A stretch of DNA of 64,000 nt from Tenrec ecaudatus (GCF_050624435.1 NC_134534.1:62271501-62335500), one strand, 5' to 3'. Shown: positions 21,491 to 33,134, counted from the stretch's first letter. Program-made: numbers and translations. The notes: generated by a model not told the origin, from the sequence alone.

Positions 21491-23178
21491 CTGAAGTCTG
21501 GATTTTCAAGGCATATGATGGTTTTAAATGATCACTTTTAAAGTCTATGTAAAGTATTTAGTGTTCTATAGAACCTTGTAAAGCATGAGTGTGATGAATT
21601 CCAAGGATTGATTGCCTGATGTTTAAAATCCTTCTATTTGGGAGATAAATTCTACTACATCATAATTTCATTTTCGATCTTTAACGTTGTTAGCTAATGT
21701 TTCTATTAGAATCTTGCATTTTTGTTCGAGTTTGTGTTTCATTAATCATTTGTTACACTCACCTGTAAAGTTTTGTGTCTTAGCCTGGTTGGACTGCTGT
21801 GTCTAATCAATCTAGTGCATCTGCTCTTAAGGTCCACATCTGAAATGAGGATAATGATAGTAATAATATCATTTCAGAGATACTGTATCAAATGAGTAAT
21901 ACACATTAAGGCACTTTTGAAGCATTCTGAGCATGTAACACGTCATCTGTCATATTACATTTTTAATGAAAATATGTCAAAAATATAGAGTGTGTGTTTT
22001 TAAAAAGCACACTCTAGCTATGTAAAATTTCTCCATAAATTGTGAGATTTTGAGCAGTATTAATTTGTGAGTGTGTGACTTTTAATCAAATATTTTACCT
22101 TTAATTTCTATACTGAAAAGTATATAAAAGTGACTTTATAACATTGCTTCTCTTTCTGTTAGGCTTAAACTGTGATTTATTCTATTACTTGAAAAATATG
22201 TCCCAAAGGGAAAAGTACACTTTTGCTCTTTCTTCTTGAGGTGTCTATTAGAATAAAATGAAATGTCATAATATAACAAAAAGCATTTGTGTCTCTTGGT
22301 CATACATTTCATATCTGAAATGATTTAGAAATAATTGCAGCATTTTTCAGAGCTGAGATCTTGTTCTGTATAAATTCTATTCATTTTGCAGAAAGAGCTC
22401 TAATATTGATATTATTTGGCTGTTTTAATAGTTTTATCCATGTCTTTGAACTACTTTTATTTCCTAAACGCAGCTGAAATGTATCTTAGTTAGGTTTACT
22501 AGATAAAAAGTACTGTAAGACATATCAAAAAATCTAAATCATCAATAGATTGTCTATTTACTATTGAAGAAAAAATTTTATTTAGACTCTGAACACATAA
22601 AATCTCTAGTATTCCCTGTGCCCAAACTTGTGACCTAGTTCATATTAAAACATTTGTTTAAAAAAGTTCACAAAGATGTGTCAAGATTTTTTTCTAAGAC
22701 AGAAACTATGTGCCCCACATGAGAGCCTTCCTAACTTGTATCAAAACTCAGTTTATATCCCCACAGATGTCTAACAAGCCGTGTATATGGTCTTGGATTA
22801 TAGACAGGGAAAAATCAATAGCCTGCTGTCTCAAAGGCACCAGTATAGATTATGAATCACAGCCAGGAAGTTGTCAGCGGTTTCAGCTGCCAACAGCGCT
22901 TCAGTAAAGATATTTGCTACCTAATATTCTTTTAATGTGAAGCTTTCATATATGAAATAGAACAGGTCACTTTCTGACAAAAACATAAGAGAATTTTAAG
23001 TAGAGGAACGCGAGGGGCATGAAGAATGTTCTCTGGACTGATCAAATAAAAGATGCACTGTCTCCCTCGCCGCACGCTGGGCAAAGGCAAAGACTCACAC
23101 AAAGGTTGTTTCACTGACAGTTACCAGTGTCTCTTTTTACCATCTGCTTCAATCTACCATACACAAAAAAGAATCTAC
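21490..23178. other. No recognised gene; AT-rich DNA
   Basis: Contains short open frames (22710-22907 plus, 22932-23114 minus) without recognisable domains. No SINE or LINE was assigned. Confidence 0.4.
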
Positions 23179-23375
23179 CAGTGATTCTCAACCTATGGGT
23201 CGCGGCCCCTTTGGGGGGTCGAACGACCCTTTCACAGAAGTAGCCCGATTCATAACAGTAGCAAAATTACAGTTATGAAGCAGCAATGAAAGTACTTGTA
23301 TGGTTGGAGTGGGGGCACCACAATGTGAGGAACTGTATTAAAGGGTCGCGGCCCTTGGAAAGTTGCGAACCACTG
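23179..23375. mobile_element. SPIN-family hAT MITE, short (197 bp)
   Basis: Starts CAGTGATTCTCAACCTATGG and ends GTTGCGAACCACTG, the near-perfect inverted terminal repeats of SPIN elements. The interior GGGTCGAACGACCCTTTCAC and ATAACAGTAGCAAAATTACA are SPIN text with the central part deleted. It is non-autonomous. The flanking 8-mers (GAATCTAC and GTGGATGG) do not match, so no target duplication is visible. SPIN is a known horizontally transferred hAT family in several tetrapods, including tenrec. Confidence 0.85.
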
Positions 23376-23439
23376 GTGGATGGACTAGAGCACTCTGATC
23401 TAAGTGACCTTTTATGGCTGCAAGGACTCTAACTCACTG

Positions 23440-23600
23440 GTCTAAATGCAGGAAGTACTAAAAACAGAGCTCTGGAGCGGGAAAGGAACTCAGATCATCA
23501 AATCCACCACCTCTCAGTGATAGACAAGGAAACAGGTTCAGAAAGAAGGCGGGCGACCGAACCATGGTCATCCGAGGAGGGGGAGGCATTAGACGAGAGC
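23440..23600. repeat. Possible MIR-like SINE relic
   Basis: Weak resemblance to ancient mammalian SINE text (GGAAAGGAACTCAGATCATC followed by GACAAGGAAACAGGTTCAGA). It is diverged and the assignment is tentative. Confidence 0.35.
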
Positions 23601-23633
23601 TTGGTACCTTTCTGTGAATCAAATTTTCTTAGG

Positions 23634-23970
23634 ATACAAAAGGAGTTCCAAAAAATTTATGGAAAAACAGAAGGTTAATAAAAATATAAACTTTATTTCT
23701 CAACAGAAGTGGCATCAAATTTAAGACACTTTGAAAAAGGTCCTTCCGTATCTTCAACCCATCCATTTTTATACCATCCCTGCAAACCCCCTCCTCCACC
23801 ACCCCTCTACCCTCAACCCCTGCCCTTCAAATCCACCAGTCATTCTGCAAAAGACAGTCAAGAAAGTCTAATCCTTTATCACTTACAATCTAAGAAATCC
23901 ATGGAGCTGTTGTGCTCTGTCCTTCAGGATTGCCAGGGGTCTAAGTCAACTCCGGTACAGTGGAGTTATT
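23634..23970. repeat. Mariner-like DNA transposon relic
   Basis: Begins ATACAAAAGGAGTTCCAAAA, similar to the terminal repeat of the MITE at 48269-48353, followed by TTTATTTCTCAACAGAAGTG and AAATTTAAGACACTTTG, typical of the mammalian mariner-like family. The right end is not found. The 88-codon frame at 23709-23975 is Pro/Ser-rich and probably incidental. Confidence 0.45.
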
Positions 23971-23974
23971 TTTA

Positions 23975-24427
23975 ATTTATTTTCTGTTTTTGTTTTCTTT
24001 TAGAACTGATGGTCCTGTGAATTAACCCTGCCAGTGCATTCCTTTTTATATTATTAACTTTAATTTTTTTAAGAGATGAAATGAGAAGTTCTGAGGACTT
24101 TGAGGTAGATGCTTAAAAAATTCACAGTGCAATGTCCACAATGTTCCTCCTGTTTAGTGAGAGAAATGATTAGGAGTACTGTCAGAACAATGGGCTCTAC
24201 AGGGAAGGCTTCATGGTCATTTTACTGCTAAGACAACTTTCTCAAGTTAGCTCTTACAATAAGCAGAAGTTGTCATTCTTTGGGTCTCTGAATATATCAA
24301 ACAAAATGCCATGAGGAGCCTCCAAAATTGCTATCATGCCTTGTACTATTCGTTGGTCTGAATTTGCTTTGATTGGACCACTTGCATCTCTTGGTAGTCT
24401 CTGTGATTATGCACTGTCTTCAGGATT
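23975..24427. other. No recognised gene
   Basis: Unassigned sequence between the mariner-like relic and repeat copy C. Confidence 0.35.
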
Positions 24428-24800
24428 GTGTTATTCTGGGTAGACTAGAGAAACAACACCGGGAAGACTCATATGTGTATAAGAGGGAGTTTTATATCAA
24501 AGAGTAATTGTGCATTAAGAAAACATCCTATCCCAGTCCAGATCAAGTCCATAAGTCCAATATTAGCCATACATCCATTACTAGTCCATGAATTCCCTGT
24601 TAGACTCATGGAGCCATGCAATTATGCCAAATGCAGGAAGAACACAGGCCAGTGGATGGAAAGTCTTGTGGATACAGTGGCAATGTAAGCCACTGACAGG
24701 GGTTCTCCATGTGTAAGCCACTGGCAGGGGGTCTCCATATGGCTGACTTATAAAATGGGCACGATACTCCTTGGATAAAATCACAGGAGGATTACATTTC
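24428..24800 (+). repeat. ~510-bp dispersed repeat, copy C (3'-shortened)
   Basis: Starts TGTGTTATTCTGGGTAGACT and shares the AAGTCCATAAGTCCAATATT, CACAGGCCAGTGGATGGAAA and GTCTCCATATGGCT blocks with copy D. It is in the opposite orientation to copies A and B. A short GTAAGCCACTG(A/G)CAGGGG segment is duplicated at about 24686-24732. Confidence 0.75.
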
Positions 24801-25814
24801 ATATACATGCAAAGCATGTAGTACAACTCTTTTCATTTAGAAGTCGTTACCTGGCTGATATTTTTATTATCAAGTTTTGTCATTTTATTGAATATTATTG
24901 CCAATAGATCTAGATTGATTTTCATCATCATAATTTTTGCTGTTTGTTTTTCCTATACATTATCTTTTTCTCTGCTTTCTTTCTCACAGTCTTTTCTTTC
25001 TTCTTTCTTGTTCTCGTTTGATGATTGGCTTACAATAAACATACTCAAAACAAAATTATTCTCCTCTTGATAATTGATTTTTCTCTTTTCAACTTATTTC
25101 TAACCTGTTTCCTATGGTTGTCAAGATTCATTGTTCTGTCTAAATTTTGAAGCTTACAAGTTTGACATTATTGCAATTAGTTAATCACTCATACAGTTTG
25201 GGTTTACTGGGAACTTTGCAAATATTTATCTCATCATTCCCTCTTAACCTTTTACAAATTTCCTTCCAGAATTATTCTTTGGCACTTTAGTATATTCTTT
25301 TGATTTTCCTTAGCAAAAGTCTGTTAGTAATTGATTTATTACATTTTGTGTTATTATTGTCTTTATTTTTGTTTTCTTGAAATATTATTTTGGCTTTTTT
25401 TAAACATCCTTTTTTTCAAATTGTGGAAAAAGTACCCCTTGCTTTACATATTTATCCTTAACCCCTTGTTGTTTTCTTAATGTGATAAAAAAGTACGTCG
25501 ACTTCCATCTTCATTTTCAATTATTCAACCTCTCATATTAAAACATAGGACATAAGGTAAAATTTTTAGATATTTTTCACTTATTCTCTTTGTATAAGTC
25601 AATTTTCAAGCAGAGTAAGAGAATAACGAGAAGATACATATTAAGATATTTCTTGCAGGAATTGCATGTGTGCAATGTGGGAAAGGCTCATGGCAGTTTG
25701 AGGTCTCTAAGGCAGACCTCCAGAAAGAACAGGCTGGTGCACTTGATCAGAGCAGAAAATACTATACACACATACACTTTCTTCCCCTTTAAGAAGCCTC
25801 TGTTTCACTCATGA
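24800..25814. other. No recognised gene; AT-rich DNA
   Basis: AT-rich sequence with short open frames only. Nothing assigned. Confidence 0.35.
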
Positions 25815-26000
25815 GGCTCTTTGGCCTCAAAGAAGCTCTATAGGGCAAAGTAGAACTGTCCCTGTGATTTTCTCAGGCTGTGCATCTTTATGGGTGCAAA
25901 AATCTTACTCTGATGGAGTGGCTGGTGGCTTTGAATTGCCAATCTTGTGTTAGTAGCCCAATGCAAAACCCAGCACACTAAGTCTCCTAAATTTTGGAAC
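25815..26000 (-). repeat. AfroSINE, antisense
   Basis: CTATAGGGCAAAGTAGAACT, then GAGTGGCTGGTGGCTTTGAA, then GTTAGTAGCCCAATGC: antisense SINE with the degenerate B-box region. Confidence 0.75.
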
Positions 26001-26244
26001 AAGCTCTCTATACTGAGCCTACACAAAACACTTAGGCACTTAGGCCTATCCCTGGGGTTCAGACAGACCACATCAGTTCTACTTTCTTAAATCTGATGTA
26101 CCACTATATTTTCACCTATTAAGTTATACTGCTACATTGTTAATTTAGCATCCTACTGTTGAATAGGAGAATAATGTGCACCCACAAATTACAGGTTAAG
26201 AAAAATGCGTTAAGAAATAGGTATTAAGGGTCTTCCGAGGGAAG

Positions 26245-26510
26245 GTGTATGTGGACCGATGGTGGCTAGTTGATTATTCACTGAGCTGTCAATCATAGTT
26301 AGTGGTTGGAATCTGCCAGTCCATCTGCAGCCTTTAAAAGATTTAAAGTTTAGGGGAGGGAGGGGATAAAAGGAGTCTGATATCAAGGAGTTAAAGAAGA
26401 AAGAAATGTATTGCAAATGATGATGGCAGCAATTATACAACAATACTTGATCTGATGGACCTATGGATTGTATTTATATATCTAAGAGTTCCTAATAAAA
26501 TACTAAAAAA
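26245..26510 (+). repeat. AfroSINE piece followed by a short L1 3' end
   Basis: 26245-26335 carries a diverged sense SINE head (TAGTTAGTGGTTGGAATCTG). 26345-26508 is an L1 3' tail: a GGGGAGGGAGGGG purine tract, GCAATTATACAACAATACTT, ATGGATTGTATTTATATATC and CCTAATAAAATAC plus an A-rich tail. Confidence 0.6.
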
Positions 26511-26519
26511 AGAAAAAGA

Positions 26520-27010
26520 AAGAGATTTAAAGGTTTCAAAACCAAAGGGTTCTTGTTCTCTGTCTTATGGGGCCACTATGTGTTAGATTTGTTCAGATGG
26601 CAGCAGGTTTTTCTTTTTGATATTGAAACTATGCAATATATACAGAGACCACAAATTGGATACTGAAAAAGCAGACACATGTTCAGAAGAGTGGAAAAGT
26701 AAGAAAGAAAACCGAAAAGGCACATGTGTGGAAGGTGTGAGGGCAACTGAGAGTGTGAAAAAAATTAAGACTCCATAGGAATTTTGAAGTCAATTAAAAA
26801 AGAGACTATAACCATAACAAATCTTGATGCCTCAATGAAAAATCATAAAGCTACACAAATCAAACTCTTAATAACAATTAAGAGAAAAGCAAACAAATCT
26901 GTAATAATGGTAGGATATTTTAATAGAACACTTAATGATAGACCAAACAACTAGAAAAAATTAATAAAGACACAGAACTAAAAAACTCACTCTCTGTATA
27001 TATTACACAG
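26520..27010. other. No recognised gene; A-rich DNA
   Basis: A-rich plus strand with occasional short direct repeats. Nothing assigned. Confidence 0.35.
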
Positions 27011-27019
27011 CCTCCCATG

Positions 27020-27205
27020 TCAACAACAACAAAAAAACACCCAGTGCCATGCATTTATTCTAAGTCATAATGATCTCACAGGACAGAGAAGACTACCCCT
27101 TTTAGAGTTTCAAATGTTTAAAATTTTTAAAGGCTCCAGAGTGACTGGTAGACTTAAACCATTAACCTTATCATTGGCAGCTCCATTTATCTCATGACCT
27201 TACAC
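27020..27205 (-). repeat. AfroSINE, antisense, diverged
   Basis: ACCCAGTGCCATGCATTTAT, then GATCTCACAGGACAGAGAAG, then AGTGACTGGTAGACTTAAAC, then TTATCATTGGCAGCTCC follow the antisense SINE order. Confidence 0.65.
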
Positions 27206-27814
27206 AGAACACTCCACCATCAACAGCACAATAAACAGTGTTTTCCAGGACAAACCAAGCATTCTCCAGAACAGTCCATATGTTATGTCACAAAATAAAT
27301 CTCCGTAAATCTAAAAACAACAGACTACTACAAAGAGTATTCTTATATTACTATAAAATTAGAAATTGACTATTGAAAATCATATCCTGCTTAAGAACAA
27401 CTGGCTGTTTAGGAGAAATTGGGGGTGGTGGGGTGGGAGAAGAAGACTCAAACAAGAATGGAAACAAAACATATTCAACCTTTAGGACAAAACAGTTCCT
27501 AGTCATAAACTCTCATCTCAAAAACAGAAAAAAGAAATAAAATCAAAACCATAATTCAATATCTCTAATATTTAGAAAAGGAGCATTAAAATATGTGTAA
27601 ATTGACCAGCAGAAATAAATGAAACCGGAAAACAGCAGAAGGTATCAACAAGACTAGAAATTGGTTATTTGTAGGGGTTAACACAATCTCGACAAACCAT
27701 TCTCACATCTAACAAAAGAATAGCAGATGTAAATAGCACAATACGAAATGAAATGGCATCGTCACAATACAGCCAACTGAAATAAAAAGGAAAATAACAA
27801 AATGAAGAAGCTTA
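27205..27814. other. No recognised gene; A-rich DNA
   Basis: A-rich plus strand with a G-rich patch at 27420-27440. No coding region or named repeat recognised. Confidence 0.35.
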
Positions 27815-27962
27815 AGCCCTCTAAAAAGCACTGGAGAATACCAGAAAAATGGTTACTTGTGTTTATCGACTATGCTAAGGCCCTTGACTGTCTGGATCAT
27901 AAATTGTGGATAACCTTCAGAAAATGAGAATTCCAGAACACTTCATTGTGCTCACGAGGAAC

Positions 27963-27970
27963 CTGCAGAG
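27963..27970. repeat. 8-bp TSD of SPIN, left copy
   Basis: CTGCAGAG directly precedes the SPIN terminus. CTGTAGAG follows it at 28454-28461 (one C/T change). hAT elements make 8-bp duplications. Confidence 0.85.
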
Positions 27971-28453
27971 CAGTGGTTCTCAACCTGTGGGTCGCAACCC
28001 TTTGGAGGTCGAATGACGCTTTCCCAGGGGTCACCTAAGACCATCAGAAAACACATCTTTCTGATGGTCTTACTAACCAAGACACAGCTCCTCTATCCGT
28101 CTCCAGGCGGGCCCACCCATATGCAGATGCGCACACATCGGAGTATGCCTTGTGGAGTCTGCTACCCATGCTACACCATGCTTCAAGACCAAATTTCATT
28201 TATTTGTCACGAGAAATAAATATTTCACAATATGTAATTGCATGTTGTTTTTGTGATTCATCACAATGCTTTATTGATGCTCCATGTGTAACAATGAAAA
28301 TACATCCTGCATATCAAATATTTACATTATGACCCATAACAGTAGCAAGATGACAGTTACGAAGTAGCAATGAAATAATTTTATGGTTGGGGTCACCACA
28401 ACATGAGGAACTGTATGAAAGAGTTGCGGCATGAGTAAGGTTGGGACCCACTG
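27971..28453. mobile_element. SPIN-family hAT element, 483 bp, inside BovB
   Basis: The left end CAGTGGTTCTCAACCTGTGG is exact SPIN text and the right end GGTTGGGACCCACTG is a slightly diverged inverted copy. Internal landmarks are a CACCTAAGACCATCAGAAAA / TCTGATGGTCTTA hairpin, CTCCAGGCGGGCCCACCC, CAAATTTCATTTATTTGTCA, ACAATGAAAATACATCCTGC and TAACAGTAGCAAGATGACAG. It has no transposase and is non-autonomous. An 8-bp near-identical target duplication brackets it, and BovB sequence continues on both sides. Confidence 0.93.
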
Positions 28454-28999
28454 CTGTAGAGGGACCAAGAAGCAGTTGTGTGAACAGACAAGGGGAATAC
28501 TGCATGATTTTCCTGGTGTAAAGTCAGCCAAGGTGAGCATTCGTGTTGTATCCTCTCACTATACTCATTCAATCTGCATGCTGAACAAATCCTCAGAGAA
28601 ATTGACTGATACGAAGACGGTGGCATCAGGTTTGGAGGGAGGCTTATTAACAACTTGTGAGATGCAGGTGATACAAACTTGCTTGCTGAAACTGAGGAAG
28701 ATTCCATGCATCTGCTGATGAAGATCAAGAATTTTAACCTTCAGTATGGAATTCAAGTGAATGTAAAACAAACAAAATACAACTGGACCCATAGGCAGCC
28801 TCATGACAAACAAAGAAAAGGCTGAAGTTGTCAGGGACATTTTCTTACTTGGATCTGCAGTCAGTGCTCATGGGAATAGCAGCTGAGAGATCAAAAGGCA
28901 AAATGCCTACAGTAAATCTGCTTCACAAGGCCTTTTCAGAGTGTCCGGGGAAGCAGAAGATAGCTGTACCAAGAGCGGTGCACTGTGGGTTGCTGGAGG

Positions 29000-29440
29000 A
29001 GCAAGGACTGGCTACATCAACAACTTAAATGCTGCATTGATACATATTATCCTGGAAATCCTCTGACAGCCGTTCTGTTACATTGTGTTTACGAATGTTT
29101 TGGTTAGGGTGTATCTTAGATATACACCACCATTGGGGGTCACCCACTTGCAGTTGTATTACTGGTTTCTCTGCTTTTCGGTAAATGAAACCCAGGGATG
29201 TTGAGCCTACAAAGAAAATATAACAAGGGGTTGGGGGCAGAGACAATATGGAGGAAGGGGAAGATAAGAAGATGATGTCAAGAAGACCAGGAAGGAATAG
29301 TATGCTTGGAGACCGATTATGGAAGCAATTATACAATGATGTTTGCTATAATTTAACACTGGAATGATAAGCCGTGTATTAATTCCAAATATACAGAAAA
29401 TTAAAAAAAATGTTTGGGGCTTGCACTAAATCCTACCTGA
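29000..29440 (+). repeat. L1-like 3' end fragment and unassigned DNA
   Basis: 29200-29410 ends with GGAAGCAATTATACAATGAT followed by an A-rich tail, resembling an older sense L1 3' terminus. 29040-29190 is unassigned. Confidence 0.45.
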
Positions 29441-29449
29441 ACTTAAGAA

Positions 29450-29700
29450 CAATTAATACTTAGATCATGGCCCTGCTTGATACTCTTCATGAAATAATCA
29501 CAGAAGATAGGGTGCTAGAGAAAAGTGTGGTGGAAAAAGCAGATGGTGCCCAGCCATCAATCAGCATAGTGCCTGGGGTTCAAAGGTTTGTATTCAATCA
29601 AGTAGATATTTAAGTGAGGAGTAAACTAAGTCCACACAGAAGAAGCACACCAGCTTGTGTGATCCAACACTGACAAATATACCAAATTTGAATATGTTGA
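29450..29700 (+). mobile_element. L1 3' UTR module fragment, sense
   Basis: AGTGTGGTGGAAAAAGCAGA, GCCCAGCCATCAATCAGC, GTGCCTGGGGTTCAAAGG and AGAAGAAGCACACCAGC follow one L1 3' UTR module in sense, from a diverged subfamily. Confidence 0.7.
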
Positions 29701-29924
29701 AAAGAAAGATATCAGAGTTAAGTGATGAACACCCAATTATAAAAGGCTATGGCGGGCAGTGGGAGCCCCAAACCCATCTGCAATGTATCTAATCAGACTG
29801 AGTCACTGGCAGATCTGTTCTAGCCAAAGACAAGGGTCTCAAACAGCCTTACCATCAGGCAGAGACCATTGTACTCTTCTCCACCACCCCCCATTATTCC
29901 TAGTGATCCATTTATTCATTTATT

Positions 29925-30795
29925 TTTAATAATTGTATTGGGTCTCTTACAGTTCCTCTAACATTTCATAAATCAGTTGTATCAAGCATATTTGTAAATA
30001 TGATGCCATCATCATTTCCAAAGCATTTTCTACTTGAGCCCTTGGTATAAGCTGCTATTTTTCCCCACCCTCTCCCATCCTCCCGCCCTCTTGGATCCTT
30101 AATCAATTATTTATTGCTATTATTAGTTCATATCTTATACTGTCCATTTTCTCCCTTAACCCATATTTCTATTCATCCCCTTCATGGGGGTGGGGGGCTA
30201 TATATATCCAAACTTGTGATGGGTTCCCCTTTCTCCCCTTTCCCCCTACTCTACTAGCCCCCTACCCTCATGATATTGTTACTCCAAATACTGTTCCTGT
30301 GGAGTTTATCTGTCCTGAATTCCATGTGTTGAGAGCTCTTATCTGTACCAATGTGCATTATCCAGTCTAGCCAGATTTGTAAGATTTTTAAGGTAGAACT
30401 GGGTAATGGTGGTGGTTGGGAGGAAGCATTAAGGAACTAGAGGAATGATGTGTGTTTCATTAATTCTATATTGTATCTTGTTTGAATCATCCCTTCCTTA
30501 TAACCCTTCTGTCGGGGAGCAGGGAAATAATACTTCCATGGGGAGGGCATTGTTTTTGTCTCCACAGGAAAGGAGGAGAGGGACCAGACTACATCCCACA
30601 GTTCCAAGCCTTGAGGGCAATACAATGGCATGGAGCAGTGAACTAACAGAGAGGACAACTATGTTAACCCCAAGCCAAGCTATGTTGACCCTCTTCCCAG
30701 AAGAAGGCAATACAGAGGAAAGCACTGAAGATGTAGCCTGGGGTGAGAGGCAGGTCTGTCCAGACCACATGGGAGCAAACTAAGAGCAGGGGGGG

Positions 30796-30851
<56 letters not shown>

Positions 30852-31965
30852 CTTGGAGCAGCTGATGCATAGAGAGGACTGTAGGGCCAGCTCCACCATG
30901 AAACAGGACGTTCCCTCACTGACCCATAGCTCTACTGCGGACAGCACTGGAGACACTTGCTAAATGTATGCCCAGTCTGCCCTATGCACAGTTGGATCAA
31001 ACACAATGGGAGTCCAACAGGGCAACAAGGAGAGCAAAGTAACCAAGTCCCCAAGGAATATTGAAAATAGACTTCTGAACTGGGGACAGGGCTTGACATC
31101 TCATCAATCTTGATCAGAAAACATACATAAGAGTCAGCAGCAGACCTGGAACTATTTATTGTTGATTTTGTTTCTGTTTTTGTCTCTTGTTTTGCTATGC
31201 TTTTTGTTTTGCTTTTCTTTAAGCCTATGTCTATCAATATGCAATAGGCAGGACAAACAATCTCATGGAGAAAACAATGGGACTGGCAGTTCCAGGGTGA
31301 CATGGGAGAGGAGGGGGTCAGGGAGGGGTTAGTGGGGAGTCAAAACCTCAGGGAACAACAAGAGATCTAAAATTGATGGTGAGGAGGGTGTATAATGCCT
31401 GGTGGGCTTTAATCAAGTGTAATGTATCCTAGCGGATTTACTGAGAGCCAAATGGAGGGTGAGCATGACAGTGGAAAGGAGAAAGGTGAAAGGAAATAGA
31501 GGCAATAAATAAGAGGCACAAGCTCTTTACAGAGAAATAACTATATGTATGTGTATATATATATATATACTAATTTATAATGAAAGGGACAGAGACCAAT
31601 GTACATATATATATGTTAAGTTTTATGATAGCAAATGAACTTTGGACCTCTACTCAAGGCCTCTAACATAAGACAGGAACACTGTGTTCTAATCACCTGG
31701 CATTCTTTGGTACTCAAATGTGGTGAAGAGAATGGATGGCGCCTGACTATCAAAAAATATAGCACCTGGGGTCTTAAAGGCTTCAACTTATACAAGCAGC
31801 CATCCAACAGGGAAGCAAATAAGCCCACGTGGAAGAAGCACACTAGCATGTGTGACCATGAGGTATCAAGTGGTCAGGTATCAGGTATTACAAGATCCAA
31901 AGCAAACAACTCTATTGATGTGAACGAAGGGGTTTGGAGTGGAGACCCAAAGACCATCTGCAGAC
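29925..31965. mobile_element. L1 3' UTR insertion, apparently 5'-inverted (twin-primed)
   Basis: 29925 to about 30530 is the antisense 3' end, starting TAATTGTATTGGGTCTCTTA and continuing to ATAACCCTTCTGTC. From about 30540 the same family's upstream 3' UTR reads in sense: AGGGTGTATAATGCCTGG near 31387, one module at 31715-31860, and a segment ending GAGACCCAAAGACCATCTG near 31962. In intact copies that last text lies immediately before the block where the antisense part starts, so the two pieces join end to end as a twin-priming product. A TSD was not found. Confidence 0.65.
30798..30849. repeat. (AG)n microsatellite
   Basis: Uninterrupted GA dinucleotide run of about 52 bases inside the inverted L1 segment. 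Confidence 0.95.
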
Positions 31966-32134
31966 ATTGTAATCTTGGTTATGCCGGATCAAACTTGATT
32001 CCCAGTCAGTTGACCCCTATGGACACAACTTTACTTTATACTGGGGGAAAGTAGCCCTTGTTCCATGACAAAAACTGATAGTCATTGTTTACAGGGAAAC
32101 TGAATTTTTACTAAGGCTTATAGAATAATTTGAA

Positions 32135-32300
32135 AATGATGGTGATGATACCAAAATTCAACTTACTTTCATCAAGCTGATTCTGACATGTAGAACCCTA
32201 TATGACAGAGGACAACCTTATAGGACAGACTGCTCCTTAGGTTTCCAAAGCTCTAACTGCGTATGGGAGTGAAAAGCATTATCTTTCTCCTACTAAGAGA
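32135..32300 (-). repeat. AfroSINE, antisense
   Basis: AAGCTGATTCTGACATGTAG, CCTTATAGGACAGACTGCTC, AGGTTTCCAAAGCTCTAACT and TTATCTTTCTCCTAC follow the antisense SINE in order. Confidence 0.75.
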
Positions 32301-32611
32301 TACACGTTGTATGGAAAAATGAATGCAATCAATGTCAGTGAATTTTACATGTGACAATCATTGATTGGCAAATGTTTTGTTAAATAGAAATTTATCACAA
32401 TGAAAATATCGAATGTACTCCAGTGATCTGTAAAATAGAAGAAACCTAGAAACCCACAATTAAAAATTACAGAAATGCCTTAAATTTATTTTAGTATGTG
32501 TTTTATACTGGCAGTAAACCAATACTTTGAAAATAATTCACATCGAAATAATTTTCTCATTTGTAGAACATCTAAGTCAACTTTCAGTTATTCATCTGAA
32601 GATTCAGTACT
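32300..32611. other. No recognised gene
   Basis: AT-rich sequence, nothing assigned. Confidence 0.35.
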
Positions 32612-33132
32612 GAGGTAGTTAGTTTATTGTGCCAAGCTGGCTGATAAACACATGTGGGATTAATTGAAGGATGGAGGAATAAATGGATTGGTGAGCCTCA
32701 CCTTTCCAGGTCTTGGGTCTCTTGATTTCTGATGGTTGGACCAGGGTGCAGCTGCCTTAGCCAGTTCCCTGTTTCAGCTGGCAAGGCTCACTTTGTGCAA
32801 GACATCCCTGAGGAGAAGCCACATCGACCTACCCCGATGCAGCCCTGGGTGCTGGAGCAGCCATGTGGAGACCCCTGCCAGCACTGAGATGCTTACATAC
32901 TCACTGACTCGGCTTTCCTCCTGCAGTTGGCATTCATAGTGTGTGCTTTGTGAGATGGAGGAGGACTTTGTGGATTGGTGGCAGACATATGGGTTAATGT
33001 TGGATTTGTGGGCTTGGGCAGCACTGGGTAGGGATGTTTTCTTCATGTGCACTTAACCTTTGTATAAAACTCTCTTATACATATGAGTTTCTGTGGATTT
33101 GTTTCTATAAAGTAACCAGACTAACACAATTA
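32612..33132 (-). repeat. ~510-bp dispersed repeat, copy B
   Basis: The most complete copy. It starts TGAGGTAGTTAGTTTATTGT and ends AACCAGACTAACACAATTAC. It shares the full block order with copy A (926-1440), including GAGAAGCCACATCGACCTAC and CACTGAGATGCTTACATA. Confidence 0.8.
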
Positions 33133-33134
33133 CC

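Larger units (their letters stand above)
27815..29000 (+). mobile_element. BovB/RTE LINE fragment, interrupted by SPIN
   Basis: RTE-type reverse transcriptase remnant. GTTTATCGACTATGCTAAGG corresponds to the catalytic FIDYAKAFD region, followed by text corresponding to the LRKMRIPEHFIVLTRNLQ region. After the SPIN insertion it resumes with the region equivalent to the YADD motif (here read DAGDTNLLAETE near 28665), the VNVKQTKYNWTHRQPHDKQ region and FLLGSAVSAHGNSS. Several frameshifts make it non-functional. BovB is known for horizontal transfer in vertebrates and is present in Afrotheria. Confidence 0.85.

Noticed and set aside
30680-30919. Leu/Ser repeat peptide
   Set aside because: Translation of the (AG)n microsatellite.
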